This document shows, in pieces, positions 1 to 14,057 of a stretch of 64,000 nucleotides of DNA (positions within the stretch are counted from its first letter, which is position 1; each line of letters opens with the position of its first letter). Below the pieces are notes generated by a model. The model saw only the letters and a list, made by a program, of their open reading frames with translations, did no database searches and was not told where the DNA came from. Location of the stretch: the NCBI RefSeq assembly GCF_051622035.1, contig NC_135356.1, positions 372,001-436,000 on the forward strand, read 5' to 3'. The stretch comes from Arctopsyche grandis. Its lineage: Eukaryota > Arthropoda > Insecta > Trichoptera > Hydropsychidae. The position numbers were made by a program, and so were the translations under genes.

Positions 1-374
1 ATGCAATAGTTTCTTAGACGAAAAAAAATTTATATATAATTATATTTTCGAAATATGTAATCAAAAAAAAAAAAAATTGGAAACCCGTTGTAAAATTGGG
101 GTTAAACCACTGCTTATAGGAATATTCGAGTTCAGCGAGTTAAACACTAAGGCTTAGTGACTAAGCCATCGTCATTTTTTCAACTGGCCTTCTTTTTTTT
201 TTTAACATTAATTGAAATTGTTTACTTCCCGCCATATAAATATTACGTAATAATAACTTTATTTACCGAAGTTTTGAACTATTTCTTTTGTTTTCATATT
301 AAACATTTAATATATATTTTTTAATTAAAATTGATTATATTTTAACGATATTTGAAAAATAAAATGAAATCGAG
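1..374. other. AT-rich non-coding stretch
   Basis: Homopolymer A and T runs with no open frame or repeat recognised. Confidence 0.5.
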
Positions 375-520
375 ATCGCGGAAACGAACCCACCCCCGCA
401 CGACTCCCAGGTTCGGCAGTCGCATTGTACTGTACGCAGACCAATAGACTATACTTCAGAGCATCGTAACGTGAGTGACGCGGCAGTTTCGGTGCCGCGA
501 GCATCACTTCGTTCTATAGC
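375..520 (-). repeat. tRNA-derived SINE head (candidate)
   Basis: On the minus strand an A-box-like TAGTCTATTGG (about 441-451) is followed about 60 bases on by a B-box-like GGTTCGTTTCC (about 380-390), with an anticodon-arm-like inverted repeat between them. This is the layout of a tRNA-derived Pol III promoter. The acceptor stem is not closed, so a SINE head is more likely than a tRNA gene. The tail past the B box runs into AT-rich DNA. No second copy was found in the window. Confidence 0.45.
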
Positions 521-722
521 GTGTGAGGAAAAAAACCAATGTTAACGTTTTGTCACCTATGTATGTATGTATGTACTAGCTAACGACTGCCGATGAAGTA
601 CGTACATATGTATGTATGTAAGTAGCTGACAAACTCTACGAGTCGTAAACAATGTGTGCCGCAAATATCAAGAGGTTGCGTGGCTCTGGGCTATGGTCTC
701 GATAAAGAAAGCGCTCTAAATC

Positions 723-1740
723 AGTGCTACTCAAACTTTTTCAGCTAGCGGACCAGTATATATTTTTCAGTAATTCCCACGGACCAGCATCATATTTTAA
801 AATAAAAAGGTTAGATATGTATGCGGTTGAAAACTTGTAAACAAATAAAAATAAAATAAAATCTTAATAGTAAAATGTATTTTATTGAATTCAAAGAAGT
901 ACAATATGTATATACTTAGACAAAGATAAAAAATTAAAATAAAAAAAAAACTAATGAGACATACAAATGAGTTTGTTTGTTATTTATTAACTTATCCAGT
1001 CGGGGTTTAATCGAAGACAATGCCACACGCAATGGATCATAAATAGTCACCGGAGCCTGAGGGGGCCGTGTATTGTTCAAAGGTTGTAAATGCATTGTTA
1101 AAGGTTTGCCGAACAATGGATAGCACTGTGACTATCCTACCTCTAATCATAAATATCCAGAGTGCTTGAGAAACCAGTCTCGCAAAGGTAAGTTGATGCA
1201 AATGGTAAAAGAATTTTCACTGCAAGTTCATATTTATTGATAAAATAAAAAGCCTGCAAGTGAATTTGTGGTTTCAAAACATTTTTTTTAATTCTTGATT
1301 TGCAGTCAGATCAATTAGTTTATCTTCCAAATTACGTGATATATCATTATTCCATGACAAAAATGGATTTCGTGTCCATCCTTTTCCCTTTCGTGGATCG
1401 TCGCCTGGTGGAAAATAGAAATCGAATCGCTCTGATAAATTTGTCAAATGACAACTGATTATATCGCGCAAAGACGTCTTATTAAGCTCCTCTCCTCCTT
1501 TGTAAATAATATCAGCCGAACTGTGAAACATGTCATAGCAATCTTTTGAAACACGAATCTTCCATGTTTTTAGTTTTCGTTTCAACCCATCTGTATTGTC
1601 TACCATTGTGAAACAAGATGATATTCTTCCTTGTATGGATAAGTTAAGGTCATTCAAAATGCAAAAAATATCTGTCAAATAAGCTAGCTTGGCTATCCAG
1701 TCTATATTTTGAAATGGTTCTGATATAAGCTATTGTTTTA
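723..1740 (-). mobile_element. hAT transposon remnant, C-terminal transposase part
   Basis: The minus-strand frame 1678-1274 (134 residues) resembles the C-terminal half of hAT transposases of the ZBED5/SCAND3-like group: an ADIFC-type LNDLNLSIQG block, then WTRNPF and DKLIDLTANQELKKMF, which match the WIRNPF and EELI.L..D..L...F motifs of that family. The left end at 723 begins CAGTGCTACTCAAAC, a typical hAT terminus. A repeat also found at 33.2 and 58.2 kb lies inside at 1050-1140. The N-terminal half (zinc finger, first catalytic residues) is missing, so the element is dead. Confidence 0.6.
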
Positions 1741-2444
1741 TTTTTTTAATACAACAAACAAAACAGTCCGTATAAATTAAGTTAATTGATAGTTTTTAGT
1801 GACACAGTTTGATGGTCGATTTTTGTTGACCATGTGAAGATTTTCGGAAAAAAATTTTCACTTGCGGCGCTTTTTTGGATTTTTACATAATATTTTTTTA
1901 TAATTAGTTTTTCAAAAATAAGCTGATTTTTTTCATATTTTATAACTCAATAAGGTGTATGCAAAAAGTATTTTCCATTTTTATTCCGATATAAAAATTC
2001 ATTTTGACCGATCTTTGCCCCCCCCCCCCCCCAAAAAAGCTGAAATGACGTCCCTGATTTATTTCTACCGAAAGTAAAAGCTGCTTTTATGCCGCATTCT
2101 ATTTACCTAGGACAAGGGTTAAAACGAAATATACAAAGAATTTATGGATCTATTTTGCTTTTGCCATTTTTCTTGTACCTAAATTTGTTTATTCCCATTT
2201 TTGAAAAAAAAAATTTTTTCCTTGATTTTTAGCGTGATGGAAAGAAGAAAATTTTGTTATATGGGAGGGGGGGGAACAAATTTTTTTAACCCTGGGTGGG
2301 CCCCCTTTGACTCCTGGCATGCACTGATTTCAGTCCTAGTCCGCCACTGTACATATGTATACTATGAGTTTTAAATGCAATGAATAACATACCATTTTCA
2401 ATGTGCATATCATAAATCAAGTTCAGCTCTAAAAATTTCATTAT
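1741..2444. other. Unassigned AT-rich stretch with poly-C run
   Basis: No gene seen. Contains a pure C run at about 2018-2032 and a G-rich run near 2265-2275. Confidence 0.4.
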
Positions 2445-2725
2445 TTTTTTGATGCACTAATCCAATTGGTGACTGGAAAAATGCACTCGATATAGTTGCA
2501 CTCTCGAAATTTTCAAAGATGCTCAAGGAGAACTAACGCAATATAATTCCACAAAAAATTGTCAAGGGGTATTTGTATGTTAGCCGAGGGTGCAAGCCTT
2601 TTTTTGTGGAATTCTATTGCGTAAGTTCTTTTTGAGCGCCTTTGAAAATTAGGACTTCTCGAAACTGCGCTACTAATCAGTGCAATTTAGTGCATATTTC
2701 CGGGAGCCAATCTAGTCTGGAATAT
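2445..2725. mobile_element. Foldback MITE
   Basis: Two arms of about 100-130 bases pair with mismatches across a loop of about 35 bases centred near 2585. Matching blocks include ACGCAATATAATTCCAC on the left against the complement of GTGGAATTCTATTGCGT on the right, and ATGCAC.. near both outer ends. No coding capacity. The superfamily is unknown because the target-site duplication could not be fixed. Confidence 0.6.
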
Positions 2726-3039
2726 GTCATGGTGAGTCCATATAAAATTAGATTTTAAAATTGTACAGTCAAAGTTTTTTCTGGGACGTTACGAATACAA
2801 TACTTAATATGTATATAACAAGCTAAAATAAGAAAAATACTTACATAATCCGAATAAAAGGACTTTATGTATGAATGTAACGAACTAGTTTTGGATTAAA
2901 CGACGCCAGGTCTATCTGGCCAAATTGTAAACAACTATATTTAGCCTAATGTTGAATAAAAATATCGCCACAATTATTTTTATGCCGAAATTTTCTCTAC
3001 CCTAACGACACTTTATGTATGTAGGTTTTCAAATATGTA

Positions 3040-3109
3040 CTAGTGTTGTACCCGTTGATTTCAACGGGTGGTTTCGGAAAGGAATTGATACACGAATTAA
3101 AATAAAGTT

Positions 3110-3115
<6 letters not shown>
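3040..3115 (-). mobile_element. Helitron-like 3' end, minus strand
   Basis: Read on the minus strand, a perfect hairpin CCCGTTGAAATCAACGGG is followed by a short spacer and then CTAG before a T. This is the hairpin-plus-CTRR 3' terminus of Helitrons. The same sequence ends two plus-strand copies at 4343 and 4431. Confidence 0.6.
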
Positions 3116-3838
<723 letters not shown>

Positions 3839-4170
3839 GAGCCTCCGGGGTGCCGAAGGCATCGGGGCCGCTGGGAGCGCCGGAGGCGTCTGCGGCACTG
3901 GGGGCGCCGAAGGCGTCGGCGGCGCTGGGGGCGAAGGCCCCGGGGCGTTGGAGGCGTGGGGGGGCAAAGGCCCCGGGGTGCCGAAGGCATCGGGGACGCT
4001 GGGGGCGCTGGGGGCGCTGGGGGCGCTGGGGGCGCTGGGGGCGCTGGGGGCGCTGGGGGCGCTGGGGGCGCTGGGGGCGCCGGAGGTGTCGGTGGCGCTG
4101 GGGGCGAAGGCCCCGGTGTGCCGGAGGCATCGGGGGCGCTGGGGGCAAAGGCGTCGGGGCGTCGGCGATG
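3839..4170. repeat. GC-rich minisatellite, 9-base unit GGGGGCGCT
   Basis: A pure core at about 3995-4078 repeats GGGGGCGCT about nine times; degenerate units extend on both sides. A unit length divisible by three without stop codons keeps all six frames open, which explains the cluster of overlapping low-complexity frames here. The GC content contrasts sharply with the AT-rich surroundings. Confidence 0.9.
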
Positions 4171-4249
4171 CACAAAACGTAATTCGTAATTCGTAATCAC
4201 TTCGTAATTTGTCATTCGTAATTTCTAATTCGTGCATCAATTTCTTTCC

Positions 4250-4431
4250 GAAACCAGTCGATTCAATATCTTTAACTTTATTTTTATTCGAGTTTCAATT
4301 CCTTTTCGAAACCACCCGTTGAAATCAACGGGCCCAGCACTAGTATTTATATATAACATATAACTTTATTTTAATTCGTGTATCAATTCCTTTCCGAAAA
4401 CACCCGTTGAAATCAACGGGCATAACACTAG
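4250..4431 (+). mobile_element. Two tandem Helitron-like 3' ends
   Basis: Two copies of the subterminal sequence (AATTCCTTT.CGAAA then hairpin CCCGTTGAAATCAACGGG) end with CTAG before T, at 4343 and at 4431. The second end follows the first by 88 bases. They face away from the minus-strand copy at 3040, so 3040-4431 could be one compound element with a satellite core. Confidence 0.6.
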
Positions 4432-4969
4432 TTATAATTTATATACCAAGGCTAGACAAAATTTACGGCATTACGATTTAAGCCGTCCAATTAAGGACAA
4501 CGACTATCGAACCTCGAATGGTGGGTTTTAAAATATTAAACGTATATATGTACATAGTTTAGAGTTCGCTGTCTGTATATATGTAAATTATAAACGACTT
4601 TAAGTAATTATGGAGAAGTGTTTCAGCACGTGAGATCGAAAATACATTTCCCGTTTATTTTTTTAATTATAACCATGGCCCTGGAATTGTATTTTGTATT
4701 TGAACTCTCAACCGTGAGAGCATATTGTACGAGTAAACAACATACATATGTATAATATGTGAATACATATGTGTTTCACGAATGAATCAATACTTCATAA
4801 CACAAATCCCGGGATTCTAAAATTAGACTGTTCGTTGCAGTGGCTGTTGAAATTGAGTTTGCAAGGTACATACATATACATATATTGCGCATACATATGT
4901 ATGAATATACATATACATACACCGATGTAAATATGTTATTTCATAAAGGGGTATTTTATATCGGGTCTA
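4432..4969. other. No gene seen
   Basis: AT-rich with several CATACATATGTATG tracts; no frame or duplicated unit recognised. Confidence 0.4.
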
Positions 4970-5238
4970 CGTGACAAGACCGGAATGTTAAATTACCGAA
5001 AACGCAAATATCGGAAGGCAAAGATCGAAAATCGAAAGATCTTAAGTCGAAAGATCAAAAAAAAGGGTGCATGGTAAACGGTACATACTCACTTAATTTG
5101 CGCGAGCAGGATACAACAGGAACAAGAGGAACAGGCTTTTCCGCTCGTATTTTACGCGTGCACTAATATTAATACAGGAGGAAAAGCCTGTTCCTCTTGT
5201 TCCTGTTGTATCCTGCTCGCGCAAATTAAGTGAGTATG
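4970..5238. repeat. Near-perfect 60-base palindrome in a dispersed repeat
   Basis: Arms at about 5087-5147 and 5177-5238 are almost exact reverse complements (core GCAGGATACAACAGGAACAA) with a loop of about 30 bases. The left part, 4970-5150, recurs inverted at 11090-11245. Single arms occur at about 36960 and 55090 in the large palindrome. Confidence 0.85.
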
Positions 5239-6330
5239 TACTGGTCTCCCTTTTGGCGCATGCACACTTTCTCTCAGTAGGTTGTTACCTTCTAAGTAGG
5301 AAAGGTCGATTGCGGAGATCTTGTCGTCACTAACTGAGGGGTGCGGGGGGTTTAACAAGTGGGGAAGTGAAAAAAACGCCGACCACTGCGTCGTAGGGAA
5401 AAAAATCTTTTTTTTCCCAACTTCCCCGCTAGTTAAACCCCCCGCACGTTTATAAAAGCGGTTTATATTATAAATACCGAGCGAAGCCGGGTAAAACAAC
5501 TAGGATAGTATATTGTTTAGCGGTCAAGACCGATCATCAAATTTAAGCATATTAACAATATAATATGAATTAGTGAATAAAATAAATTTTGATAACACCA
5601 AAACACGAAAAATTCGATTTTAGATTTATTTACTGTAGTTTAGTTATGTTAATGAGCTAATAATTAATGGATTCAGAGTTAGAAAACTAAATTGAAAAGA
5701 ATCGAGACAAACTTGGTGAAACAAGTGAACTTGGTCAAAAAACGTCGAGCATTTCAATTTTAGAACAAAAATGTGTGTTGAACAGTGTCCCAGTCTATAG
5801 AAACTCATTTGTGTTTTGCATATTACTTATAAATAATGAAATAATACTTGTCGAATTAATAAAATTGACATACGATGTAAACATTATAGAAAGTAATATT
5901 CGCACTGGCAGGAAATCAAAATGCCAGCTATTGATCCGATGTCTGGTAATTTCAATACTATATATGGGCATATAGAATGTGTCCCATAAATAGAAATGTC
6001 TCGGGTTATCGCCCTTAGCCATCGTTCGTTTCCCAGCCAATGCCAATATTGATTTTGTTGTTTATTTATAATCTTTTACTTATACTGTAAAACGTGACCA
6101 TTTGTAACATATGTTTAAAATATTAACCAATGTCTGAAATTTCTAAATCATCTTTGTCATGATCAATTATAAATCGTGATTTATTTCAACGCAGTAAGGT
6201 TTCGAAACATATTGAAGCTGTCACAAGCATACTTATGTCTGTAAATAATCATAGTGGGTACTATAACTTTGCATCACAATGAAACATTTCGTTATGATAA
6301 CATTGATTTCTGTTTAAATATGGCGATTCG
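5239..6330 (+). repeat. Copy of a 1.1-kb dispersed repeat (also at 37.0-38.1 and 54.0-55.1 kb)
   Basis: Nearly colinear with 37000-38085 and, inverted, with 53980-55060; a partial copy lies at 45020-45260 on the minus strand. It contains an internal foldback (GCGGGGGGTTTAAC near 5343 against GTTAAACCCCCCGC near 5432) and, at 5478-5503, GAGCGAAGCCGGG then CTAG, resembling another Helitron 3' end. A 66-residue frame at 5775-5975 is conserved between copies but looks like no known protein; it is probably carried along by the repeat. The 5' edge and family are unknown. Confidence 0.6.
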
Positions 6331-6524
6331 GTGATTACATCACATATTCCCATAAGTGATACGAGAATCGCCACTCATATACACCTCTCACTCGTGCTCA
6401 TAGTGAGAGTGAGATGCGCTATATGCGCTTCTGCTTTTCACCAACAGGCGTTCTAGTGGCGCGCTGTCGGTCATTTGACGCATATCTAAGGCGTATATCC
6501 GTAACCTCCACGGAATTGTCATGC

Positions 6525-6620
6525 TACTACTCGCCACCGGTGTCGCGTCGATAGCTCACTCACACACACACACACACACTAACAGACATTTGTTTACGTT
6601 TTTACATTTGACATTTGACG
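6525..6620 (+). repeat. Inverted-repeat partner of 10965-11045, with (CA)n
   Basis: The block CGATAGCTCACTCACACACA...ACATTTGTTTACG matches 10965-11045 in reverse complement, including the CACCGGTG centre. Confidence 0.7.
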
Positions 6621-6748
6621 TGTGTGCATTCATACCTACCGCGACATATATAATCCATTCATGACTCACTTTTCAGTCAGTCAGTCACTTTTCTTCGAAG
6701 CCGCTGATATAGCTGAACGCATATCTAACATCTACTGCCCCTCCTCTA

Positions 6749-6995
6749 TCATGTCCAACTTTTATAAAGAATACAAACATAACCCCCCGTGGGTTCCACA
6801 TCACATAAGCCGTCAGGCTTATCCATAAAGCATTTTGCCGGGATGGATTTCATTGTATGCTGGTCTAACAAATTCAACGTGGATCGTTTCCAAGTCGATA
6901 AACATTCCCGTGATTGAGTTCCACTGATTTCAATGCTATTTTCATAGTATAGTGGATGTGGTAGAGGCAGTTCAACAGCATGCTGCATTTTTATA
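6749..6995 (-). pseudogene. Exon-like fragment, possibly galectin-related, copy 1
   Basis: The minus-strand frame 6988-6749 starts MQHAVELPLPHPLYYENSIE, then ISGT. The LPLP..Y.ENSI.ISG pattern resembles the start of a galectin carbohydrate-recognition domain, but only about 30 residues support it. A diverged plus-strand copy at 19122-19190 reads MQHALDCLYPFYDENSIEI. The flanking 400 bases are also shared (7000-7330 against 18575-19120, inverted), so this is a duplicated fragment. No complete gene was found. Confidence 0.3.
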
Positions 6996-6999
6996 TGAA

Positions 7000-7360
7000 A
7001 GAGGTGGAAAAATGACTAGTATGATCAAGGTAATGAATATTACGACAATGAACATTTTATAAAGTTACATATGTACATAATAAATTTAAAATTCTTTTCT
7101 TACAGAAAATATACATTCAATGTATAGGGAGAATAGGAGGCGCCAAAATTAAATTTATAGAAAATCCCTTTACTGTAATAATCACAACTCCGCTAATGAA
7201 GAGAGACCAAACCATAATAACATTATATTTATTGACTCAACGTCATCCTGTGATTTGCAACAACACACTATAACTTTTGTTCTGACAGAAAGTATAGCCA
7301 GCGCTGTTCCATTAGCAGTTATCACTACTAAAGTCTAACAACTTTTGAGAATTTTTCAGC
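7000..7360 (-). repeat. Duplicate of 18.42-19.12 kb, inverted
   Basis: Reverse complement similarity covers the GGCGCCAAAATTAAATTTAT block and the CACTATAACTTTTGTTC arm. Here only one arm of the 18.4-kb hairpin is present. Confidence 0.65.
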
Positions 7361-8652
7361 ATTTGCTCTTTTGAAAGATTTCTGGGGAACATAAATCCAA
7401 AATATATAGTGACTGCCGATTCTCATGCCGAACGCTTAGCTCTCACTAATGTTGTTAAGGATTTGGAGATGGATCTATGATTGGAGTTTAAATAGTGGAT
7501 AGACAGATATTATATAGATTATTTAAAAATATAATTATTTCCAACTCATCCCATCTCATGAAGCTGAAATAAACTTTATTATATTTAATAGTTCAGAGGT
7601 ATGCAGAAAATACTTAGACTGGTTTAAACTTTTGTTTTCCATAAAAATATTGTTTATTTATAGTTCCAAACTGACCAAAATATCACGATTAGATTATAAC
7701 CTTGTTTTCACATTGTTCTACCAGAACTTAAAATTGATACATAATTTTTTTTGTATATATGTATGTATCTTCATATTTTTTAAATTATGTATATATGTTT
7801 TTACCTTTTCTAAATAATTAATGTTTTACATATATTGTTTGTTTATAATGTTTTACCTTTATTACTTATTTATATTGTTAAAAGCAATTTTTCTTAAGAT
7901 GTGTAATTCTCTGTTATTCTCATAATTACATATATGACTTAAATATTAATCAGCTAATCACTCACCATATAAAGTTTATCTCTTTTAATTCAAATAACTT
8001 AATAGTTCTAATCATTGTCTTTTACCTATTCTCTTGCGAAAAGTCCATTATCGATATTGTGTCTTAAAACTCATGAAAAGAATTCACCGAAGAACGGAGA
8101 CATCTGATTTTTTTTTATTTGGTGATTCTTCAATGATTCAATGTTGAAATCACTTATTTCATGTGTCTTTTTTGTGTTTTACATTAATGAATATATATTT
8201 TTTGTTACGATTGTTTTAAATGTTATCAAAATTATATTTTAATGCTTTTATATGAATAAATGCTATTCTGTTGCTTGAGTGGCCCGTATTTAAACCCAAT
8301 TACCTGACTCTTATTTCAATTTAAAACCGAAAAATCAAGGTGGACGAGAAATGGTCAAGCATCAAAAAAAAAAAAAAAAGCCAATGTTTGGGAATTCCGA
8401 GTCATATTATATTTACACGATCAATCATAAATTGGGATTTATTTCAGTGAATTAAGATTTCGAAACATACTTAAGTAATTATAACTCTATAAAATTGCAT
8501 TATGATACAGTTATTTTCTTTCTTAAATATAACATGTATAAATATAGAATATAAATAGTAGATTGTAAGCAGAATATACTACGATGACAATTCATATGTG
8601 TGTAGCGGCTGGCGAGCTTTTCTGAAATAAAATTATTTTGTGGAGCGAATAG
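7361..8652. other. No gene seen
   Basis: Very AT-rich; short frames only, with no recognisable domain. Confidence 0.4.
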
Positions 8653-8900
8653 CTTGTTACAGGGACGAGGAAGAGATGATAAAAATTATAACCATTATTC
8701 TCAAATGCTTAGATTATATTTTCCAAATAGAAGTTTTGTGTAAACAAGATTTAGGTAGACAAGTTTTGAAATTTTGAAAGGAGTATCTATACAATCAGAA
8801 TGATATTTGAAAGTTTAGATTTGAATAGGATGTGTGATTGTAGAGTGTTGAAAAAATAAAGGTTTTATTTGTTTATTTAAGATATAGCCAAGCTTAATAA
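8653..8900 (-). mobile_element. LTR-like fragment, related to the LTRs of the palindrome arms
   Basis: Starts TGTTACAGGGACGAGGAAGA, clearly related to the TGTTACGGGGACGAGTAGGA terminus of the LTRs at 28.76 and 49.83 kb. A fossil fragment; no internal region follows. Confidence 0.45.
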
Positions 8901-9028
8901 CTAATTATATTCAATCACACAAATAATAATGTATTAATATATACACATACATTCACATATGTACATAGATACATACACACTGTTTGAGGTGTTACCTTAC
9001 AGCTACCATAAGTTTATCAATATTACAA

Positions 9029-10412
<1,384 letters not shown>

Positions 10413-10429
10413 ATATTTGTAATTTCATC

Positions 10430-10960
10430 TGGCAGGTTATTATAAGTAACAACACTTCCATACATACACGTTTTTCCTACTCTTATTTAATTTTAAATTC
10501 TGTGATTTATTGCTACCTCTAATGCTATATTTATGTAAATGTAACCGTCTGTGGTGACCGCCGGGGTTCTGGCAGTACCAATGCGATGCACGGTCAGTCA
10601 TCGTTTTGCGGGAAGCATTCTCTTCGTCAGAATAAACAACACCGTCACTGTTGCACTCGCCTTCCCCCATACCTCTAATAAAATATCTATCGTAATACCT
10701 AGGTAACATTTTCTTATCTAACTTATAAATAAAAACCGACATATATATTTTCAGAGTATCATCAAATTTATAAAATACTTTAACACGGATCTTATACTAA
10801 TATACCTATTTATGTGCATCTAAGATACTCTTCGTGGCTCTATTCTGTAATGTTTGTAGCCTATCTTAGCCTAGCCTAGAGAAAAGATCCACAACACATA
10901 AAATGTGGTCGGACAATTGCATTATATATGATAACTGCCTCCACCACATCCGAAATTTTC
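10430..10960 (-). mobile_element. LINE remnant, RT C-terminus, interrupted
   Basis: Minus-strand frames read LQTLQNRATKSIL (about 10860-10820) and, nearer the 3' side, NLKLNKSR then TYNNLP (10500-10430). Both are typical of the C-terminus of Jockey-type LINEs. About 100 unrelated bases (10555-10650) split them. Frames are broken. Confidence 0.6.
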
Positions 10961-11260
10961 ACATTTCAGAAATGTGAAAACGTAAACAAATGTCTGTTAG
11001 TGTGTGTGTGTGAGCTATCGACGCGTCACCGGTGGCGAGTACTAGTAATTACGTAAATTCGGATGGGAAACATAGATATGCATACGGGAGGAAAAGCCTG
11101 TTCCTCTTGTTCCTGTTGTATCCTGCTCGGGCAAATTAAGTGAGTGTGTACCGTTTACCATGCACCCTTTTTTTATCTTTCAATTATCGATCTTTGCGTT
11201 TTCGGGCGTTTCACATTCGGGCCCGTGAGGTAGACCCGTTTACGATATACGTAAAAACGA
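10961..11260. repeat. Inverted copies of 6.5-kb and 5.0-kb repeats
   Basis: 10965-11045 is the reverse complement of 6525-6615, and 11090-11245 the reverse complement of 4970-5150, including the GCAGGATACAACAGG arm. Confidence 0.7.
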
Positions 11261-11279
11261 AGTGTCGAAAAAAATGAAT

Positions 11280-11400
11280 TAAAATTACATTGTTCAATTA
11301 TATCGGGTATAACAGATAACTTTATTTTAATTTGTGTATCAATTCCTTTCCTAAGTCACCCGTTGAAATCAATGAGTACAATGCGGCCAGCCGACAAATT
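11280..11400 (+). mobile_element. Decayed Helitron-like 3' end
   Basis: TTTGTGTATCAATTCCTTTC then CACCCGTTGAAATCAATGAG: the same subterminal region as at 4431, but the hairpin is degraded and the CTAG is lost. An inverted copy with a better hairpin is at 44661-44790. The adjoining ATGCGGCCAGCCGACAAAT also recurs near 44550. Confidence 0.5.
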
Positions 11401-11721
11401 AAATTATACAAAGTTTAGAATTTTTATCGATTTATTACGTTTGTAGACATTCAATTTTATATATAATATATAGATTAAAATAAAAAGAAAATAAATCTAA
11501 TATAAAATAAAAAAAATGAAACATAATTGTATCATCGACCAGAAACGATTGACGAAAACGTAATACAAAAATATATCAGCGGACTGAAGCAGTTCGCGCA
11601 GTCGTGAAGCATATATGCATCAGCGGCCACCATTGTGTTAATATAAAGTTTAAAGCATTTGGATATATGTACTTTAAACAAAGCTCTTAGTCTTTTAAAT
11701 TCAATATATAAGTGTGTAGAG
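11401..11721. other. No gene seen
   Basis: AT-rich; no recognisable domain. Confidence 0.35.
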
Positions 11722-12770
11722 TTATAAATTTTGAATAATTTGTGCACACTTTTTTTTATGTATTAGGTTTTTCAATTCAGGACTAAACCATTTTGGAAAA
11801 AAATGCAACTTATTTTTATATTGAGGAACATGGTTGTATATACAAGAAATTAATAAATCATTCAACATAATGATTTTTGATTCAAGGTTAATATTATCGT
11901 TTAAGAACGACCAATTAGTGACATTTAATTGATTCATGATTTCGTTATACTCAGCTCTGTGAAAATCAAAAATATTTTGTTGTATTAAAGGTAGATTAGT
12001 ATATTTATTTACAGTAATATTAATATCTAGGGGTGGATGATGGCCATCTACTGAAGAATTGAATTTTGAATATTTTTTAAGAATTGAATTTTGAATATTA
12101 TGCTTCTGACATTTTGGTAGTAGATTATTAGTTTTTTTGTACTGTTTTTTTTTTATTATTTTAGGCACACCAATTAAATATTTATGATAAGGTCACTTTC
12201 ACCATTTCACATTTTCTAGTATTCATTTCACTCCACAGATTGTTGATGTATAGTCTTTGCACACAAGTTAGGTCGTTTTTTATTTTTATTCCAAGTTTGG
12301 GTCCTTTTCGGAGTAATTTTGTTGCCGTTTGCTGTTCATTCAGTTTTACTTTTAAAGGTCTTGGCTTCGTTCCTTTTTTTTGCCCAATTCTACATATAAG
12401 CGGTGAATTTATGGTCGGATAGCTCGGCTTTTGACAGTAAATTAGCGATTTCTTTATTGTCGTCTTTATTGTTACCTGTATCATTTATGTCAAATAAAAT
12501 AACATTGCTTTGTCTATGTTTTCTTTCATACAATTCGCTAACAAGTGTCTCCTTAGACATATACTTTTTAGTCGCTGACAGCTCACCTTCAACATTGCAA
12601 TATTGGAGAACATTTCACCTACTGTATGCAAGAGATCAGAGGTGAAAGGCATCAATTTGGCCATTTGGTCCTTGTTGAATATATTGGTAGGGTCCATGAG
12701 GATTTGGACCATACTCTCTAAAATTTTAGAGACGCTTTGAACGTATTGGCCATTTTATAATAATAACAAT
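11722..12770 (-). mobile_element. LINE remnant with ORF1-like and ORF2 pieces
   Basis: On the minus strand, 12712-12182 gives two adjoining frames whose second part (KPRPLKVKLNEQQTATKLLR, then ..VQRLYINNLWSE) resembles the RNA-binding ORF1 of insect LINEs. 12168-11722 (148 residues) contains DGHHPPLDI and PKWFSPELKNLIHKKK, the segment between endonuclease and reverse transcriptase in ORF2. The endonuclease that should lie between the two is missing, so the element carries an internal deletion. Confidence 0.6.
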
Positions 12771-12959
12771 GAAGGAGTAGCAAAAACACACTTTGGCGAC
12801 ACGACTGAACGCGACGACGATAGCAATAATAATATTATCTATAAATAAGAAGTTTGAATTCACAGTAACGAGTATGATACATATATAATACATAGTATAT
12901 AACAAAACGTATATAAGCGTAAATATGTTTAATAAAAATAAACATTGTATCAAAGGTAC

Positions 12960-14057
12960 ATAAATTGCAGTCTTACTCTCTACAGACTAATTTTGTATGT
13001 AGCATATTAAACAATACTTGAGATTTTTGTATCATTTTGTACATGTAATTTAATTACCATGTACATTCAATCTAATATTTTGTACTTTTATATAACATAT
13101 TTTAAAAGCATATAAACTAAGCAACTACCCTCTTAAATCACAGCCATATATTTAATTTGATTTATTTTAATATTATATTATGTAGAATGTTAGCCCTCAT
13201 TCGATCAGTTCACAAAAACAAAAAAAATGGCAATCACATAAACAAACTGACCATGTTAATTATCACATTTATCACTATCTAGTAGTAGTAGTAACTATCT
13301 CTATCAGTCTTAATTTAATACAAAAATATCTATTCTGTATAGAATATTAACATATGTATGTACATAATAAGAAGTGTTTTTAAATGCAGCGTGTCAATAG
13401 TCATATGGTCAGCCGGTATGGTGAATTTTCAACTTGTCTGCCTGGTGTTTTAAGGTCTACATACATTGATCGTTGTTGCCTCTCCCCGTTCAATATCCGA
13501 TATTCTCGAATCGATTATCTGTAATGATTAGTCAAGCTCAAAATTCAAATAAAAAAATCTAGAGACGTTTTAAAGTAAGCATAAATATTATATCAACTGA
13601 CATGATTCCAGTCCACTTTCGTTTGGGCAGGATATTTCTTAAACACGTTAACTAGCATTAAGCATGCTGAGCATATATCAGGCTTAGGTTCGTAGAAAAG
13701 ACGATAAAAGAGCCTCACATCGTCATCAAATATTGTCATTATTATTATAGAATAGTGGTGGGCATTCTCGAATTTGCTACTGTAAGTAAAAATTCTTTAA
13801 TAATAATTCAGAAGATTTCCGAGAACGCGGTTTTTATTATTTTTGTATATTTCAACCACGTTCTGGGGGTCTACTGTACGTGTACACACATATATGTACA
13901 TACAGTGCTGTAACTATTATTTAATTAAATAATTATATAACAACAAAATAAGCAAAAGATTTTGTACATATATATATACAATGGTGCTATTTTGTGTGTA
14001 CATGCAATGTGTATGTATATAAAATGAAAATATGAATTATAAAGCAATATATATATA
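12960..14057. other. Non-coding part of segment A
   Basis: AT-rich duplicated DNA; no gene recognised. Confidence 0.4.

Noticed and set aside
375-465. Intact tRNA gene
   Set aside because: A- and B-box-like motifs are present but the acceptor stem does not pair; a SINE head is the better reading.
5775-5975. 66-residue frame conserved at 37.5 and 54.3 kb
   Set aside because: Conservation follows from the whole 1.1-kb repeat being copied; composition and lack of motifs do not support a gene.
6300-6330. Gene promoter from the shared GGTGATTAC motif
   Set aside because: TTCGGTGATTAC recurs at edges of several repeats (6.33, 31.29, 38.07, 45.07 kb), so it is more likely an element end than a promoter.
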